Below are positions 32,200-43,444 of a stretch of DNA of 64,000 nt, piece after piece. This stretch comes from Argyresthia goedartella. Taxonomy: Eukaryota > Arthropoda > Insecta > Lepidoptera > Argyresthiidae. How positions within the stretch are numbered: the stretch's first letter is position 1; each line of letters begins with the position of its first letter. A program made the translations under genes and the position numbers. The stretch covers positions 31,884,906-31,948,905 of the forward strand of contig OX463818.1 of assembly GCA_949825045.1 (NCBI GenBank), written 5' to 3'. Under the pieces are notes generated by a model, which was given only the letters and a program-made list of their open reading frames with translations, ran no database searches and was not told where the DNA came from.

Positions 32200-35100
32200 G
32201 CTTTCAAAATATTTCAACATCGGTGTTCATAGTTGAGCAGCTGACACAAAAAGCAAACAAACTCTATTATCTGGCCCGCGACCTGAAAAAATCCAATAAT
32301 TACAAGCATTGCTGGACCTCATATGGGAAAGTTTATATGCGACTGCTGGACGACTCTCCAATTATTAATATCACATGTGAAAAGCAAGTCCATGCGCTAT
32401 TAAATAAGGCATGACTACCTGCGAATGTTACTCTCGTTAGTTTCAACCTGAAAATAGTTACTACACACACTGCACTTACACTCATCCCAAACACATACGA
32501 CTACAATCATATCATCCTTTACCATAACACACACACCTACAATTCCCATCTCACTAGACTAATCTGCGTAATTAAAATCACTAAGTTTAACTGTCCTATG
32601 TCTGTTACGAATCCCCCTATTATTGTTCTTTATGTGACCACCTTTTCAAGCATTAAAACCATCATTATACTCTTCAATTATGACTAATACGGCCCAACTA
32701 TCTCAGGAAATAGATAACATGCAATTGGTTAAATCGATCAGTTGCAGCCCTGAAGAATGCATCGATCATATACCAAAAAATAATTTATCTTATAGTATAA
32801 TTACTCAAAATATAAGAAGTGTTCATAGCGACTCGAATATGACAAGCTTTCAGGCTCTCCTATCGATTCTAAAGTATGACTACGACAATATTATCCTAAC
32901 AGAATGTTGGCTCTCAGATTTGAAAACTCCACCAAGTATGGACAACTACTCGATGTACTGCACTAAAAGACTTATTAACCAAAACGATGGTGTAGTTGTC
33001 TATACTAAACAGAGTCTGATGTGCAAGGTTGAAGAACCCCTATTAATTGACGCATCCTGCCTGACTATTACAACACCTAACATATCCGTTGTGGGTATCT
33101 ACCGTAGCCCCTCAAATACATGTGCAACCAACTTTATAAAATCACTCGATAATTTAATATCCAATCTCGATCCCTCTACGGATATTATGCTGATTGGTGA
33201 CATAAACATTGACATTAAACCTAACAATATTGATCGGAACAGCTGCGAATATCTTGATATGACTCTTAACCACGGAATATTCTCAGGGCACACCCTACCT
33301 ACACGCGACAACAATTGCCTAGATCATATTATGATCAAAACATCCCGACCAGCGTCTGTAGCCGTGCTAAATACATCTATTACCGACCACCTAACAGTTA
33401 CGCTTAATTTACAAAGACTCCCCGCTTTAGATAAAACACCAAAAACAAAAACTATCACTGACTTCGGAAAAGCCGTTGCAGCTTTGACAATGCTGACCTA
33501 AGCGAAGTGTGGCGGTCATCCGACCCGAACGAAGCAGCAGAAAAGCTGGTTGAGACAATATCCGAAATATTAGCCGATAATTCAAGAATGATCACAATTC
33601 CGAACAGAAAAAGGGTTAAACAACCGTGGATGACTCCTGGTCTTTTACGATGCATTAGGAATAGAGATAACATGAATAAATCAGTAAAAAAGAATCCTCA
33701 TAACATAATATTAAAAACCACTTATAAACGATATCGAAACTTCTGTAATAACCTTTTACACAAACTAAAACGCAAGTATGACCGGTCAGAACTAGAAATC
33801 TCTCGCAAAAATCCTAAAAAACTATGGAAATCAATCAAAAGAATAGCTAAAATTCCTAACAAAAAGACAGAAGACACAACCCTACTATCTATTAAAACCA
33901 CTTCTGCAGAATCTGTAGAAACTATCAATGACCATTTCGCGAATGTTGGCAAAACACTTGCTGAAAAGCTCGTTTCTAATGCGCAGTCGTCACACCGGCC
34001 CACATCGAAAATTCCTACAACCGTTCATTCTTTCGGTCTTATTGACGTAGACCCAGCTGAAGTTTATTCATTAATGATGAACCTACAGGAAGATAGCGCG
34101 GTGGGCTGGGACGGTATTTCAACAAAGTTCGTAAAACTGTCTAGATATGCTTTGGTCCCGGTCTTCTCTCATTTATGTAACATTTGTTTTTCTCAGGGTG
34201 TCTTTCCCAAAGTTTTTAAACGTTCCATCATACACCCGATCCACAAGGGTGGGGACAGAAAGGATATCAACAACTATAGACCCGTTTCAGTTTTAACAGT
34301 TCTGTCAAAAATACTTGAAAAGCTAATGAACAATAGACTGAAACGCTACTTAGACGACAAAAATCTCCCATCAGATTGCCAGTTTGGTTTTAGGAATGGA
34401 AGGTCAACAGAAGATGCTGTTGCTGCACTTACTGACAAAGTTGTTAATGGTTTAGACAAGCGTCAAAAATGTTTGGGAATATTCCTAGACCTAGCCAAGG
34501 CATTTGACACCATTTCTGTCCCCATCCTTCTGGATAAACTCGAAAGTTTCGGTGTTAGAGGGATCGCACATGAACTTTTTAAGGACTACCTACAAGAGAG
34601 ACAACAACGAGTCAAGATAGGCCCCCACTACAGTAGTGACAGCTATGTTACCTACGGAGTACCGCAGGGCAGTGTTCTTGGCCCAACGTTGTTTCTCATA
34701 TACATCAACGACCTGTGCGATCTCTCTCTGAAGGATTGCAATATTTACACTTACGCGGATGATACGGCGCTTATATTTAATAGTAAGAGCTGGAGTGACG
34801 CGATTATCTCTGCAGAGCAGGGACTTCGCTGTGTTTCGGAATGGCTAGAAAGCAATTTGCTCACTCTTAATGTTGCAAAAACAAAAAGTATGTTCTTCTC
34901 CATACTTAAATCAAAACTTCCGGCCCTCCACGTCGGAATAAAAGCCCACTCTTGCTCTTACCCGACCAACGCCACATGCTCTTGTGAGAGAATTGAGAGA
35001 GTAGATAAAATAAAATACCTTGGTGTGGTAATTGACCAACAACTAAACTGGCTTCCCCAGATTGACTCAGTCGTCTCACGTGTGAGAAAATTAAGTTGGA

Positions 35101-36199
35101 TATTTAAAAACCTTAGACACGCCATGCCTCCGGATATGCTCAGAGCGACTTACATTGCTCTGGTTCAGTCTGTACTATGTTACTGTGTAACTGTCTGGGG
35201 TGGTGCTTGTAAGACGAAGATGTTATCACTTGAAAGAGCCCAGAGATCGCTCCTGAAGGTGATGCTCATCAAACCTTACAGATTTCCCACAACCGATCTC
35301 TTTTCCCTTGCTGATGTACTTAGTGTAAGACAACTCTATATACTCCAGTCGGTTCTCAGAAGACACCGCAACAGTGTCAATCCAAGCAATAATAACAAGA
35401 GAAGACATGATATAATATTCAAAACACCAAGCTTTGAAACAGAATTTGCAAGAAAACAATTTACCATTCAATCAACACTTTTGTATAATAAGGTAAACAG
35501 AATCTGTAGCATACATCCGATGCTCTCGTTTGAGTGTAAGTCCTCAGTATCAAAATTGCTCAAAACCTTGGATTATGCACACACTGAAAAATTTCTAGTT
35601 ATTGTTAAATAACATTAAAATTGTTAAATAACAATAAATTAAATACTTCACGATAATACGATTTTAACGGACATTTTAGAATTTAAATTATCTTAAATTA
35701 TTTTTATTTTTATATTTACAGAGACATTTACGACATTTATATTTACATAGAAAATAGATTCTTACATGAACTTACGCAGATAAGACTCATCTACTCATCC
35801 CCTGTCCCTTACACATATACACACAATACACACTACATCTCCTTCAGACACTCACAACACTCACATCTTCTCTCCACACTCACTATAGGTATACACTCTA
35901 CATAACAACCCCAATTTAATATATACCCAAAATTATTAGCTTGTAAGAATATTTGATTTTAAATCTTAATGCATAGTTATTTAACTAAACTAAATGTATA
36001 TTACTGTAATATTTAATTTTATTTTATTAATTTAGAAAAGTCTGTCTACTTGCCATTATTCATCAAATTAAAGTGTATCACAATGGGAATTGCGGGGTAC
36101 TTGTCATACAGATTTTATAAATCTAGTACAAGGCCCTATCGTATATTTTGTAATTGATTTCAATTTTTGAATAAATGATTTTGTATTTTTTTTTTTAAG
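32200..36199 (+). mobile_element. CR1/Jockey-like LINE inserted in pogo, copy A
   Basis: 5'-truncated LINE. It starts with the end of ORF1 (about 32215-32414, including YGKVYMRLLDDSP), then ORF2 (32680-35612) and a 3' UTR ending AATAAATGATTTTG and a T run. The downstream boundary is set where the pogo frame resumes. No clear target duplication was found. Confidence 0.75.
32680..35612 (+). pseudogene. LINE ORF2 (endonuclease-RT), copy A, one frameshift
   Basis: Endonuclease blocks are TQNIRSVHSD (about 32805), LTECWLSDL, GIYRSPSN, IGDINIDI and ITDHLTVTL. A one-base frameshift near 33480 separates these from the reverse transcriptase frame, which then runs unbroken to 35612. RT blocks are HPIHKGGDRKDINNYRP, FGFRNGRSTEDAV, LDLAKAFDT, YGVPQGSVLGPTLF and YADDTALIF (about 34750). 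The C-terminal part has GVVIDQQLNWLP and SVLCYCVTVWGGA. It is closely similar in layout to the LINE at 7150-12474 but is a different family member. Apart from the frameshift the copy is young-looking. Confidence 0.85.
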
Positions 36200-37188
36200 T
36201 TAACATTCCATCTGAGCTGAATATTCCGAATATAAATCCAATTGATGAAACAACTACACCACCAATTAACATATTATCTCAGAGTACCAGTATCCTTCAG
36301 GAAATAAATCCGTTGCCTCAAAGCGTTGTTAAAAGACAAACAGACGTAGAAAGCTGCAAAAGTCAGAGGTGTTAATAAGTACACCCATAAAGATACAACA
36401 ACAGGATAAATTTGAAAAAGCGAAGATAAAGCAGGAAAAGACACAGATAACGAAGAAAAACACACACAAGAAAGAAAACCTTAAAAAGAGTAATCCTTCA
36501 ACGTCTGGTTTAGCAAAGCGTCAGAAAAGAACTTCTGAAAACAAGCCTCACCGAAGAGAAAAAGACTGTTATTGTTTAGCATGTAAAGAATTATATGTGG
36601 ACCCTCCGATAGAAGACTGGATTATGTGTTCACAGTGTCAGGATTGGGCCCACGAATCTTGCACCTTCATACAGTGGTCACGGATCCTACTTTAGCGATT
36701 TATGCTTTGATTAGAACCTAATGTTCTTTTTGCCCGCATCAGTATTCTCTTTGCCCGTCTAGGGTAACCTTTTTACCCACCCCCTGTGGGCAAAACGGGT
36801 TTTTTCTAGATAAAAAAAAAATACATGTATATGAGAAACTTTGATTATTTGATTTGTTATTTTTCTATATTTTAATTGCCAAAGAACTAATGTTAATTTG
36901 TGTTCACTTTATTTAATAAATATCCTACAATTAATGTGCATTTAACTTGATTAGCCTTAACATACCCTTTTTGCCCGACCTTCCCCTATATAATTTGATA
37001 ACTAAGAGTGTGCCAGTGTTAAATGTGGTCAGAATCGTATTTATGATAAAACAATCGTTCACGGACAACCTGACCATTGGAGGCCAGCCCTGCGTCAACC
37101 TCTCAACGTTCGTAATTTGAAAAGATTGTATCTTTTCTTAAGAAAAACCGGGGAAGTACCATTACTTACCTTTTAAACCTATTTATTC

Positions 37189-39275
37189 AGGCCGCGACCC
37201 GTCCACCCACCAGCTTCACCCACCAGTGGGTCCACGGGGAATTTCTTTTTCCCCGTGCACCCACTGCATTATGGCGGGAAAATATCGATATCAATTCAAT
37301 CCGGTCGCCACGAGTGCACAAACTGGCCACTTCATTGTTTATGTTTACACTGATAAAATAATACTAGTCATCTGTCTGCTGTCACTTGTCTTTCAAAGTA
37401 ATAAATTGCCCTTTGTTTCAAGAAATTATTTTACTTTATAATAATTATATTCCGAAAGAAACGTAACATAATGGATATAGAAATTAAGTTTATAAAAAGA
37501 AAACGTGGCCTTGTGTTAATAGACGAGGACCATCAATATTTTAAGCATAAAGATTATGCTAATAAATCGTTAATCTGGAATTGTACGCAAAAACAGAAGC
37601 TAAAGTGTAAAGGATCAGTTACTATTAATGAAGTGAGTAATTTACTTAAACACCTAAACAATAAATGGCACCCATTTGTGTTTCACACACACGTGATAGG
37701 TTTCCGCAACCATTCAATTTATTGTCGTTGTTTATTTACTTATTAGTAGATAATGCCCGCGGTCCCGCTCGCGATAAAAAGTATATCCTTCCCTATGGTC
37801 TAAACTATCTCCATACTAAATTTAAATTATGTGTCCATACTAAATTATGTGTGGTTTTTACAGGATTGCCATTTCATTAAAAGTATTCCACATAAAGATG
37901 ATTGTGATCCAAGTGAGGCCCAAAATGAAGTAGCGTTGGCCATTGCAAATGCGAAAAAGGAAGCTGCATCTACGAGCAAACCTGTTTCCAAAATTTACAA
38001 AAAAATATAGAGACATTAAAAGATAAAGGTTTAGCAATTGTAACAAAGGTCCCTTCCTTTAATAGCACCAAGCATGCGTTATATACGAGCCGGAATCAGG
38101 GTTATCAAGTGCGGAAAACTATTTATATGCATGGCAGCAAAGTAAAAGTACCGATAAAATTTATAAAATATTTGATAGCAGACTATTATGACGCGGAAGA
38201 TAACAGTAGGATTCTGGTTTTTGCTGATGAGGAGAATTTAAAACTAATACGGGATATTAAAGAATTTTTCCTCGACGGAACTTTTAAATCAGTCCCTTCT
38301 CCATTTTATCACAGTACACGGTGAAGCTGGCAGCACAGTAGAAACAACAAATGTTGTACCATTAATGTACATACTACTGCCCAACAAAAGATTTATTGGG
38401 TAATGTTTGATTTGATAATAGTAGCTGTTCCAGATTTTAAGCCAAAAATGGTACACGTTGATTTCGAGTTTGCTATTACCAAAGCACTTAAGAATTAATT
38501 TCCTAATACTATAACATATCGATGTTATTACCATTTCACACAGAGTCTGTGGAAGAAGGCTAAAAAGATTGACGGACGTGCACGAGCCAAGACCGTTAAA
38601 AGCAAAATTTTACGACGCCTCGTGGGCTTATGCTGTATCCTTCCATTGTAACCAATTGACATGGTATCTAAGGGCTGGAGTTACATTAATGAAGAATACC
38701 ATGAAATCAATGACAAGAAAGTTAATACTTTTATTAAATACTTTGCCAATTTTTATTTAAAAGAAAATAGAACTAATAACGTTTCCGAAAGCTGGAACGC
38801 CGGCATTAATAAAAAAGTGAATAAAAATTATGTAACGATAGCTAAACTTCTGACTAAAATATATTTAACGCCAAAATCTAAATTAAACGATTCACGGGAT
38901 ACACATTATAAATTAAGAGACAATCAGATACTTCAAGCACAAATGCAACTTATTCATGAAGAAATTAGCGTTGGTCATTTCTTGGAGAAGTTGCGTTAGG
39001 AATGGCTCTAAGGATGTTTCTCAAATTTTCGTCATCGAGGACACTTATTTACCTCTATTAATTTCACATAGGAATGTGTTGTTTTGTTTGTATTATTTCT
39101 CATAGGAATGTGTTGTTTTGTTTGTATTACTTAATAAAGAATTTTGAAAATAGTATTTATATCGATATATATTTTTCCTGCCTTATGCATAAGGTTGCAG
39201 TGGGTGCACGGGGAAAAAGAAATTCCCCGTGGACCCACTGGTGGGTGAAGCTGGTGGGTGGACGGGTCGCGGCCG
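37189..39275 (+). mobile_element. MULE-type DNA transposon with 79-bp TIRs, copy A
   Basis: Inverted repeats at 37190-37268 and 39196-39274 are identical over 79 bases and start GGCCGCGACCCGTCC. Eight-base target duplications ATTTATTC lie at 37181-37188 and 39276-39283, each with one base between it and the repeat. The 2.1-kb element carries a FLYWCH/MULE transposase gene with frameshifts. It sits inside the Gypsy LTR. Confidence 0.88.
37471..38999 (+). pseudogene. FLYWCH-MULE transposase, copy A, frameshifted
   Basis: Mutator-like transposase with an N-terminal FLYWCH zinc finger. Exon 1 (37471-37632) encodes MDIEIKFIKRKRG to KLKCKGSVTINE. The intron starts GTGAGT and ends TTTTTACAG, and exon 2 (from 37864) continues in phase with DCHFIKSIPHKDDC, completing the finger. 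A frameshift near 38000 is followed by VFADEENLKLI and FFLDGTFKSVPSPFYH (about 38220-38310), the first catalytic Asp block of MULEs. Later frames give KPKMVHVDFEFAITKAL (about 38440) and CYYHFTQSLWKKAKK (about 38530). The C-terminal ENRTNNVSESWNAGINKKV lies near 38770. At least three frame changes make it a pseudogene. Confidence 0.75.
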
Positions 39276-39504
39276 ATTTATTCCAAGTCAAAATAGTAAA
39301 CTTAGCAAAGGAACTGGTATGAACTACTTTACTAGGTAGATTTAGCCAATGCAAAGCATTTTCAATTTAATTCGTATTGTCAATCCAAAGCCACGGCGTA
39401 CTGTAAACTTGTCTTCAACTAAAAAACTGTGTGTGTAAATAAAATAGTTTTTTCAAAAAGAACTGCGGGACGGACCCTAAAACAAGTGGTGTCAGAAGTG
39501 GGAT

Positions 39505-40078
39505 GCCAGAAAAAAAATCTTGCTTCGCGTGAGATCTGACATCTAAAAGAACTCGTGGTCCCTGTCGCATCAAGAAAGGTCTTTTTAGATTCAGTGCCGT
39601 GTTGCCCGACGTTAAGTCTCCGCCCTTTCGCATAGCCCGCAGCATCATCGGTCCAGTTGGTCGAAAATAAGCCTCTGCTCTCGAGCTTGAGCCTGCGCTA
39701 ACAACCTCTGGTCGACGAATAGTCTCCACACACCCTGTTGTGCGAGCCCACATCAGAAGAAGGCAAGATTCTCATTATTAATACCGGTTCATCAGATTGA
39801 CTCAACTATCATTTCTTCACACTACAAATAAAGAGTTGTAGTGTGAAGAAATGATAGTTGAGTTGAGTAAAAGTACCTAAATTCATCAGCACCAGTTCCG
39901 CAATACTTATTGCACCACGTGACTTCAAGCATACACTTAGCCATCGAGGAATTCGCGTAGAAATACGATACTTGTGGGTCGCCGACTACTATACCTATAA
40001 TGATACCGTGTTACTTTGTAACCGCGTATTCTGTTGTTCTGTGTTTTTAAATTTCATTCATAGTTTTACCAAAACAGG
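39505..40078 (+). other. Gypsy leader with a perfect 28-bp hairpin, copy A
   Basis: Non-coding region between the primer-binding site and gag. It contains the hairpin at 39800-39863 and nothing else that I recognise. Confidence 0.4.
39800..39863. repeat. Perfect 28-bp hairpin, copy A
   Basis: Positions 39800-39827 are exactly complementary to 39836-39863 around the 8-base loop ATAAAGAG. The same hairpin recurs in copy B at 61282-61345. Confidence 0.9.
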
Positions 40079-40814
40079 AGGAATCTGTAGACATCGATTC
40101 TAACCTCGAGACTTCTGATAACTCTCAGAGTGAGGAAGAATCGGAGCCAAAACTAAAAGGTCCCAAGAAAAAAGATCTGTTCAATCACTTTATCTGTTCT
40201 GACTAAATTCATTCGAACCTATAATGGTGACCGAGAAACCCTCCCGGCTTTTCCCACTAATTGCGAAAACGCAATTAGTCTTGCAACACCTGAACAACAG
40301 AATGTGCTTGTAAAATATATTGTGTCGCAACTGGAAAGCAAAGCTCAATTAGCTTGTTGCTTGAAAAAAATTGAAAGCTGGAGTGATATCAAGACTTTTT
40401 TGAAGACCACATTTGGTGAGAAAAAGCACTCCACTCATCTCCTAGAAGATTTACAAATTTTCCGCCAGAAAGCCGACGAGAGTGTGACACAATATTCTCT
40501 CCAAATAGAGTTGTGTTTTACTCGACTTCAATCCGACATCCATTGCAGCTGTGTGGATGAAAGCGAGCTTGTGGGTAGGCTTGCCGCGATGGAAGATTTA
40601 GCCCTCAACACATTTATGCTAGGGATGAACAATAAATTCGCGCATATTGTTAGGTGCCGCAACCCCAAAACTCTGTCCGAAGCGATCACACATGCCATTG
40701 AAGAAGAGAAAATCTTCAATCTCTCTCGAGTGTCTCAACGAGCATCTTTACAATGCACTTTCTGTCAACAAACCGGACATTCCACTTCTGATTGTTTTAA
40801 AAAGAAAAGGCAAT
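40079..40814 (+). pseudogene. gag: Gypsy gag, truncated, copy A
   Basis: Capsid-nucleocapsid protein of a Ty3/Gypsy retrotransposon. An acidic N-terminal piece (40079-40195, PKQEESVDIDSN) is in a different frame from the main part, so one frameshift lies near 40200. The main frame gives FIRTYNGDRETLPAFP, a capsid-like region, and one CCHC zinc knuckle (CTFCQQTGHSTSDC) near 40755. The copy is cut at 40814, exactly where the antisense Env scrap begins; in copy B the gene continues to a second knuckle. Confidence 0.7.
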
Positions 40815-41091
40815 TAGTCCATCTGCGGAGTATATTAGCAAGTAGCTTTCGGTGATCTTCTGGATCTTGTCCTTTTCTAAGTGTATGACGTTTTGCTGGT
40901 AGCTGGAACAGTTCTCCTTCAGCATCATGATTTGCTCGATACATGTTTCAGCTGGGTATGGTACAAGGTTGTCGCTCGAACACAGGAACTTGTTGTCCTC
41001 GATCTCGTCGCATATATTTGCTACGGGTCTGTATTTCAATCTATTCACCATAAGGTTTGGGTATTTCGGGATAATGGTAATAGTTTTTAGG
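40813..41091 (-). pseudogene. env: 279-bp Env scrap at the duplication junction
   Basis: Matches 21175-21453 (errantivirus Env) on the same strand with two differences seen by eye. Its left border overlaps gag by the bases AT and its right border overlaps copy B by a G, so both joins show 1-3 bases of microhomology. It encodes about 83 residues of the cysteine-rich Env ectodomain and has no signals of its own. Confidence 0.85.
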
Positions 41092-43166
41092 TAATACCCT
41101 TCTTGCCCGCCAAGTATTTTATATGCAGCTATGATTTGTTTTTTTTTCCTTTTTTATTACAGATGGTGTATAATTACAAAAGACGAACATCGAGGGCTTC
41201 TTGGTCGGAACGAACGATGCGAAAAGCTATCAATGAAGCCAAAAAAAGTAGCATCAAAGGAGCTTCCTTAAAATATGGAATACCGTATAGCACACTACAG
41301 CGGGGTGTCAAGACAGGTTCTTCTACAAATAAACTAGGCAGGTTTACTCCTATTTTTACAGAAGCAGAAGAACTGGAAATAGTACAGCATCTTAAAGACC
41401 TAGATGCACTGTTTTACGGACTCACCAAAACGGAATTCTTGCAATTAGTTGGCGAGTTTGCCAAACGAAAAAATAAAAAAACGACATTTAAAAACAATGT
41501 GGCAGGCAAACAATGGTATAAAAACTATAAAAAACGTCACCCAGAAATTGTATTGTGCACCCCTGAATCTACATCCATAGCTAGGCTACAAGCATTTAAT
41601 AAACCAGCGGTGAATAGATTCTACGATTTACTTGAAAGTATCGTAGAAAAAGAACATATCCGGTCAGACATGATATTTAACATGGATGAAACTGGTGTTA
41701 GAACATCATCTACCAAACAACCCAAGGTGCTGTCAGTTTATGGAAAAAAGCAAGTAGGGGCAGTTAGCAGCTTAGAAAAGGGAACACTTACAACAGTTGT
41801 CTGCTGCTGCAGCGCTTCAGGCAATTTCGCACCACCACCCTTCTTTATTTTCAAAAGAAAAAGATCCAAGCTAGATTGCTTGATGGTTCCTTACCAGGAT
41901 GTGAAGCTTCTGTTTCTGATAGTGGTTGGATTAGTGGCGAAATATTTTTGGAGTGGCTTCGAGTTTTCGTCAGTTGGGTCAGACCAACTCAAGATTGTAA
42001 AGCTTTACTACTTTTAGACAACCATGAGTCGCATAAGTATTATCCTACTTTGGAATACGCCACCAGCAACAATGTTGTATTTTTGATGATACATCTCACA
42101 AATTGCAGCCACTTGACGTGACTTCACCGTTCACCGTTCAAAACATTTTTTGAAATTGAAATCAATAAATTTCAAAAGGCTCATCCAGGTCGAGTGATCG
42201 GACAGTATGATATTGCAAAATTAGTGACTGAAGCTTATCTAAAAGCAGCCACACCGCAAAATGCCATATAGTGGCTTTCGCTCAGCCGGAATTAAAACGT
42301 TTGATAGTCATGCCATTCCAGATGAGTATTTTGCACCTGCTGCTGTTTACTCGACTCGACTAGACCAGGATATTCCAGTTGCAGAAACGGTGGAGATCTC
42401 AGGTGCTGGATATGAAAGTGTTGAACTGCAGGCGAAAATGTTCCTGAGTTAGAACCAGGGGAGATCACAGCTGTTTCATCAAATCGCGGACCTGACGTAC
42501 AAAGTGAAGCTTATCCACCAAGTGAAAGCTTATCCACCAAGCGAAATAACAAACTGAACGCTTCTCATCTAGGCTTTCAAAATATTTCAACATCGGTGTT
42601 CATAGTTGAGCAGCTGACACAAAAAGCAAACAAACTCTATTATCTGGCCCGCGACCTGAAAAAATCCAATAATTACAAGCATTGCTGGACCTCATATGGG
42701 AAAGTTTATATGCGACTGCTGGACGACTCTCCAATTATTAATATCACATGTGAAAAGCAAGTCCATGCGCTATTAAATAAGGCATGACTACCTGCGAATG
42801 TTACTCTCGTTAGTTTCAACCTGAAAATAGTTACTACACACACTGCACTTACACTCATCCCAAACACATACGACTACAATCATATCATCCTTTACCATAA
42901 CACACACACCTACAATTCCCATCTCACTAGACTAATCTGCGTAATTAAAATCACTAAGTTTAACTGTCCTATGTCTGTTACGAATCCCCCTATTATTGTT
43001 CTTTATGTGACCACCTTTTCAAGCATTAAAACCATCATTATACTCTTCAATTATGACTAATACGGCCCAACTATCTCAGGAAATAGATAACATGCAATTG
43101 GTTAAATCGATCAGTTGCAGCCCTGAAGAATGCATCGATCATATACCAAAAAATAATTTATCTTAT

Positions 43167-43379
43167 TGTACAAGCATGCACATCGTTGGTATTCACTGTA
43201 CTTTTATAACCTAGATAATTATTGTAAATTAAGCATAACACGTAGTTTACCTTTCTAGGCTAAAGACTAGTCTGAGTTAGTTGCAATAAAGCACTCGGTA
43301 CAATTACCAGTTAACGTCTTTCCTTCGGAACCTACAACATACATCCTACAACAACACGTTACGAGCTAAGGCTCGTACA
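43167..43379 (+). repeat. BEL copy 1 5' LTR
   Basis: 213 bp, starting TGTACAAGCATG and ending GGCTCGTACA. The poly(A) signal AATAAA lies at about LTR position 119. The antisense poly(T) joint further on places the poly(A) site about LTR position 142, so U3-R is about 1-142 and U5 about 143-213. Confidence 0.9.
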
Positions 43380-43382
43380 TTT

Positions 43383-43417
<35 letters not shown>

Positions 43418-43444
43418 GTAATTGTACCGAGTGCTTTATTGCAA

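Larger units (their letters stand above)
30790..36695 (+). pseudogene. pogo-like transposase with PHD-like C-terminus, copy A
   Basis: Transposase of the pogo/Tigger group. The ATG at 30790 directly follows a splice acceptor (TTTTTTATTACAG). A Psq-type helix-turn-helix (KKSSIKGASLKYGIPYSTLQR) is followed by a DDE_1 domain with FNMDETGV (about 31305) and, after a frameshift near 31500, LLLDNHESHKY (about 31640). Further frame changes occur near 31750 and 31890. A LINE splits the gene from about 32200 to 36199. The 3' part (36369-36695) is lysine-rich and ends in a PHD-like cluster (CYCLACKELY, MCSQCQDWAHESC), common at the end of insect pogo transposases. Several frameshifts make it non-functional. 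They are shared with copy B, so they predate the duplication. Confidence 0.75.
30678..36986 (+). mobile_element. pogo-like DNA transposon, copy A, with nested LINE
   Basis: The ends lie inside TA dinucleotides (30676-30677 and 36987-36988) and share an inverted motif: a G-run then GTCGGGCA on the left, and TGCCCGACCTTCCCC at the right end. TA targets and the transposase type fit pogo/Tigger. Without the inner LINE (about 32200-36199) the element is about 2.3 kb. GGGCAAAA-type subterminal words recur at both ends. Confidence 0.75.
37017..39484 (+). repeat. Gypsy 5' LTR split by a MULE, copy A
   Basis: The LTR is inferred to run from TGTTAAATGTGG (37017) to CCCTAAAACA (39484), about 370 bp once the MULE and one target copy are removed. 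An AATAAA signal lies near 39438. Two bases after the end comes TGGTGTCAGAAGTGGGAT (39487-39504), a primer-binding site of the type complementary to a tRNA-Leu 3' end. The left border is approximate. Confidence 0.5.
30716..40814 (+). repeat. 10.1-kb duplicated block, copy A
   Basis: Matches 41090-62296 base for base once two BEL insertions there are removed (10099 versus 10098 net bases). I noticed 11 substitutions and one T-run length difference by eye. The block starts 38 bases inside the pogo element (GGTAATACCC) and ends in the Gypsy gag gene (GGCAAT). Confidence 0.9.

Noticed and set aside
43384..43416. T run as an assembly artefact only
   Set aside because: It is joined precisely to an antisense LTR piece ending at a plausible poly(A) site, so a biological origin is more likely, though its length may be inaccurate.
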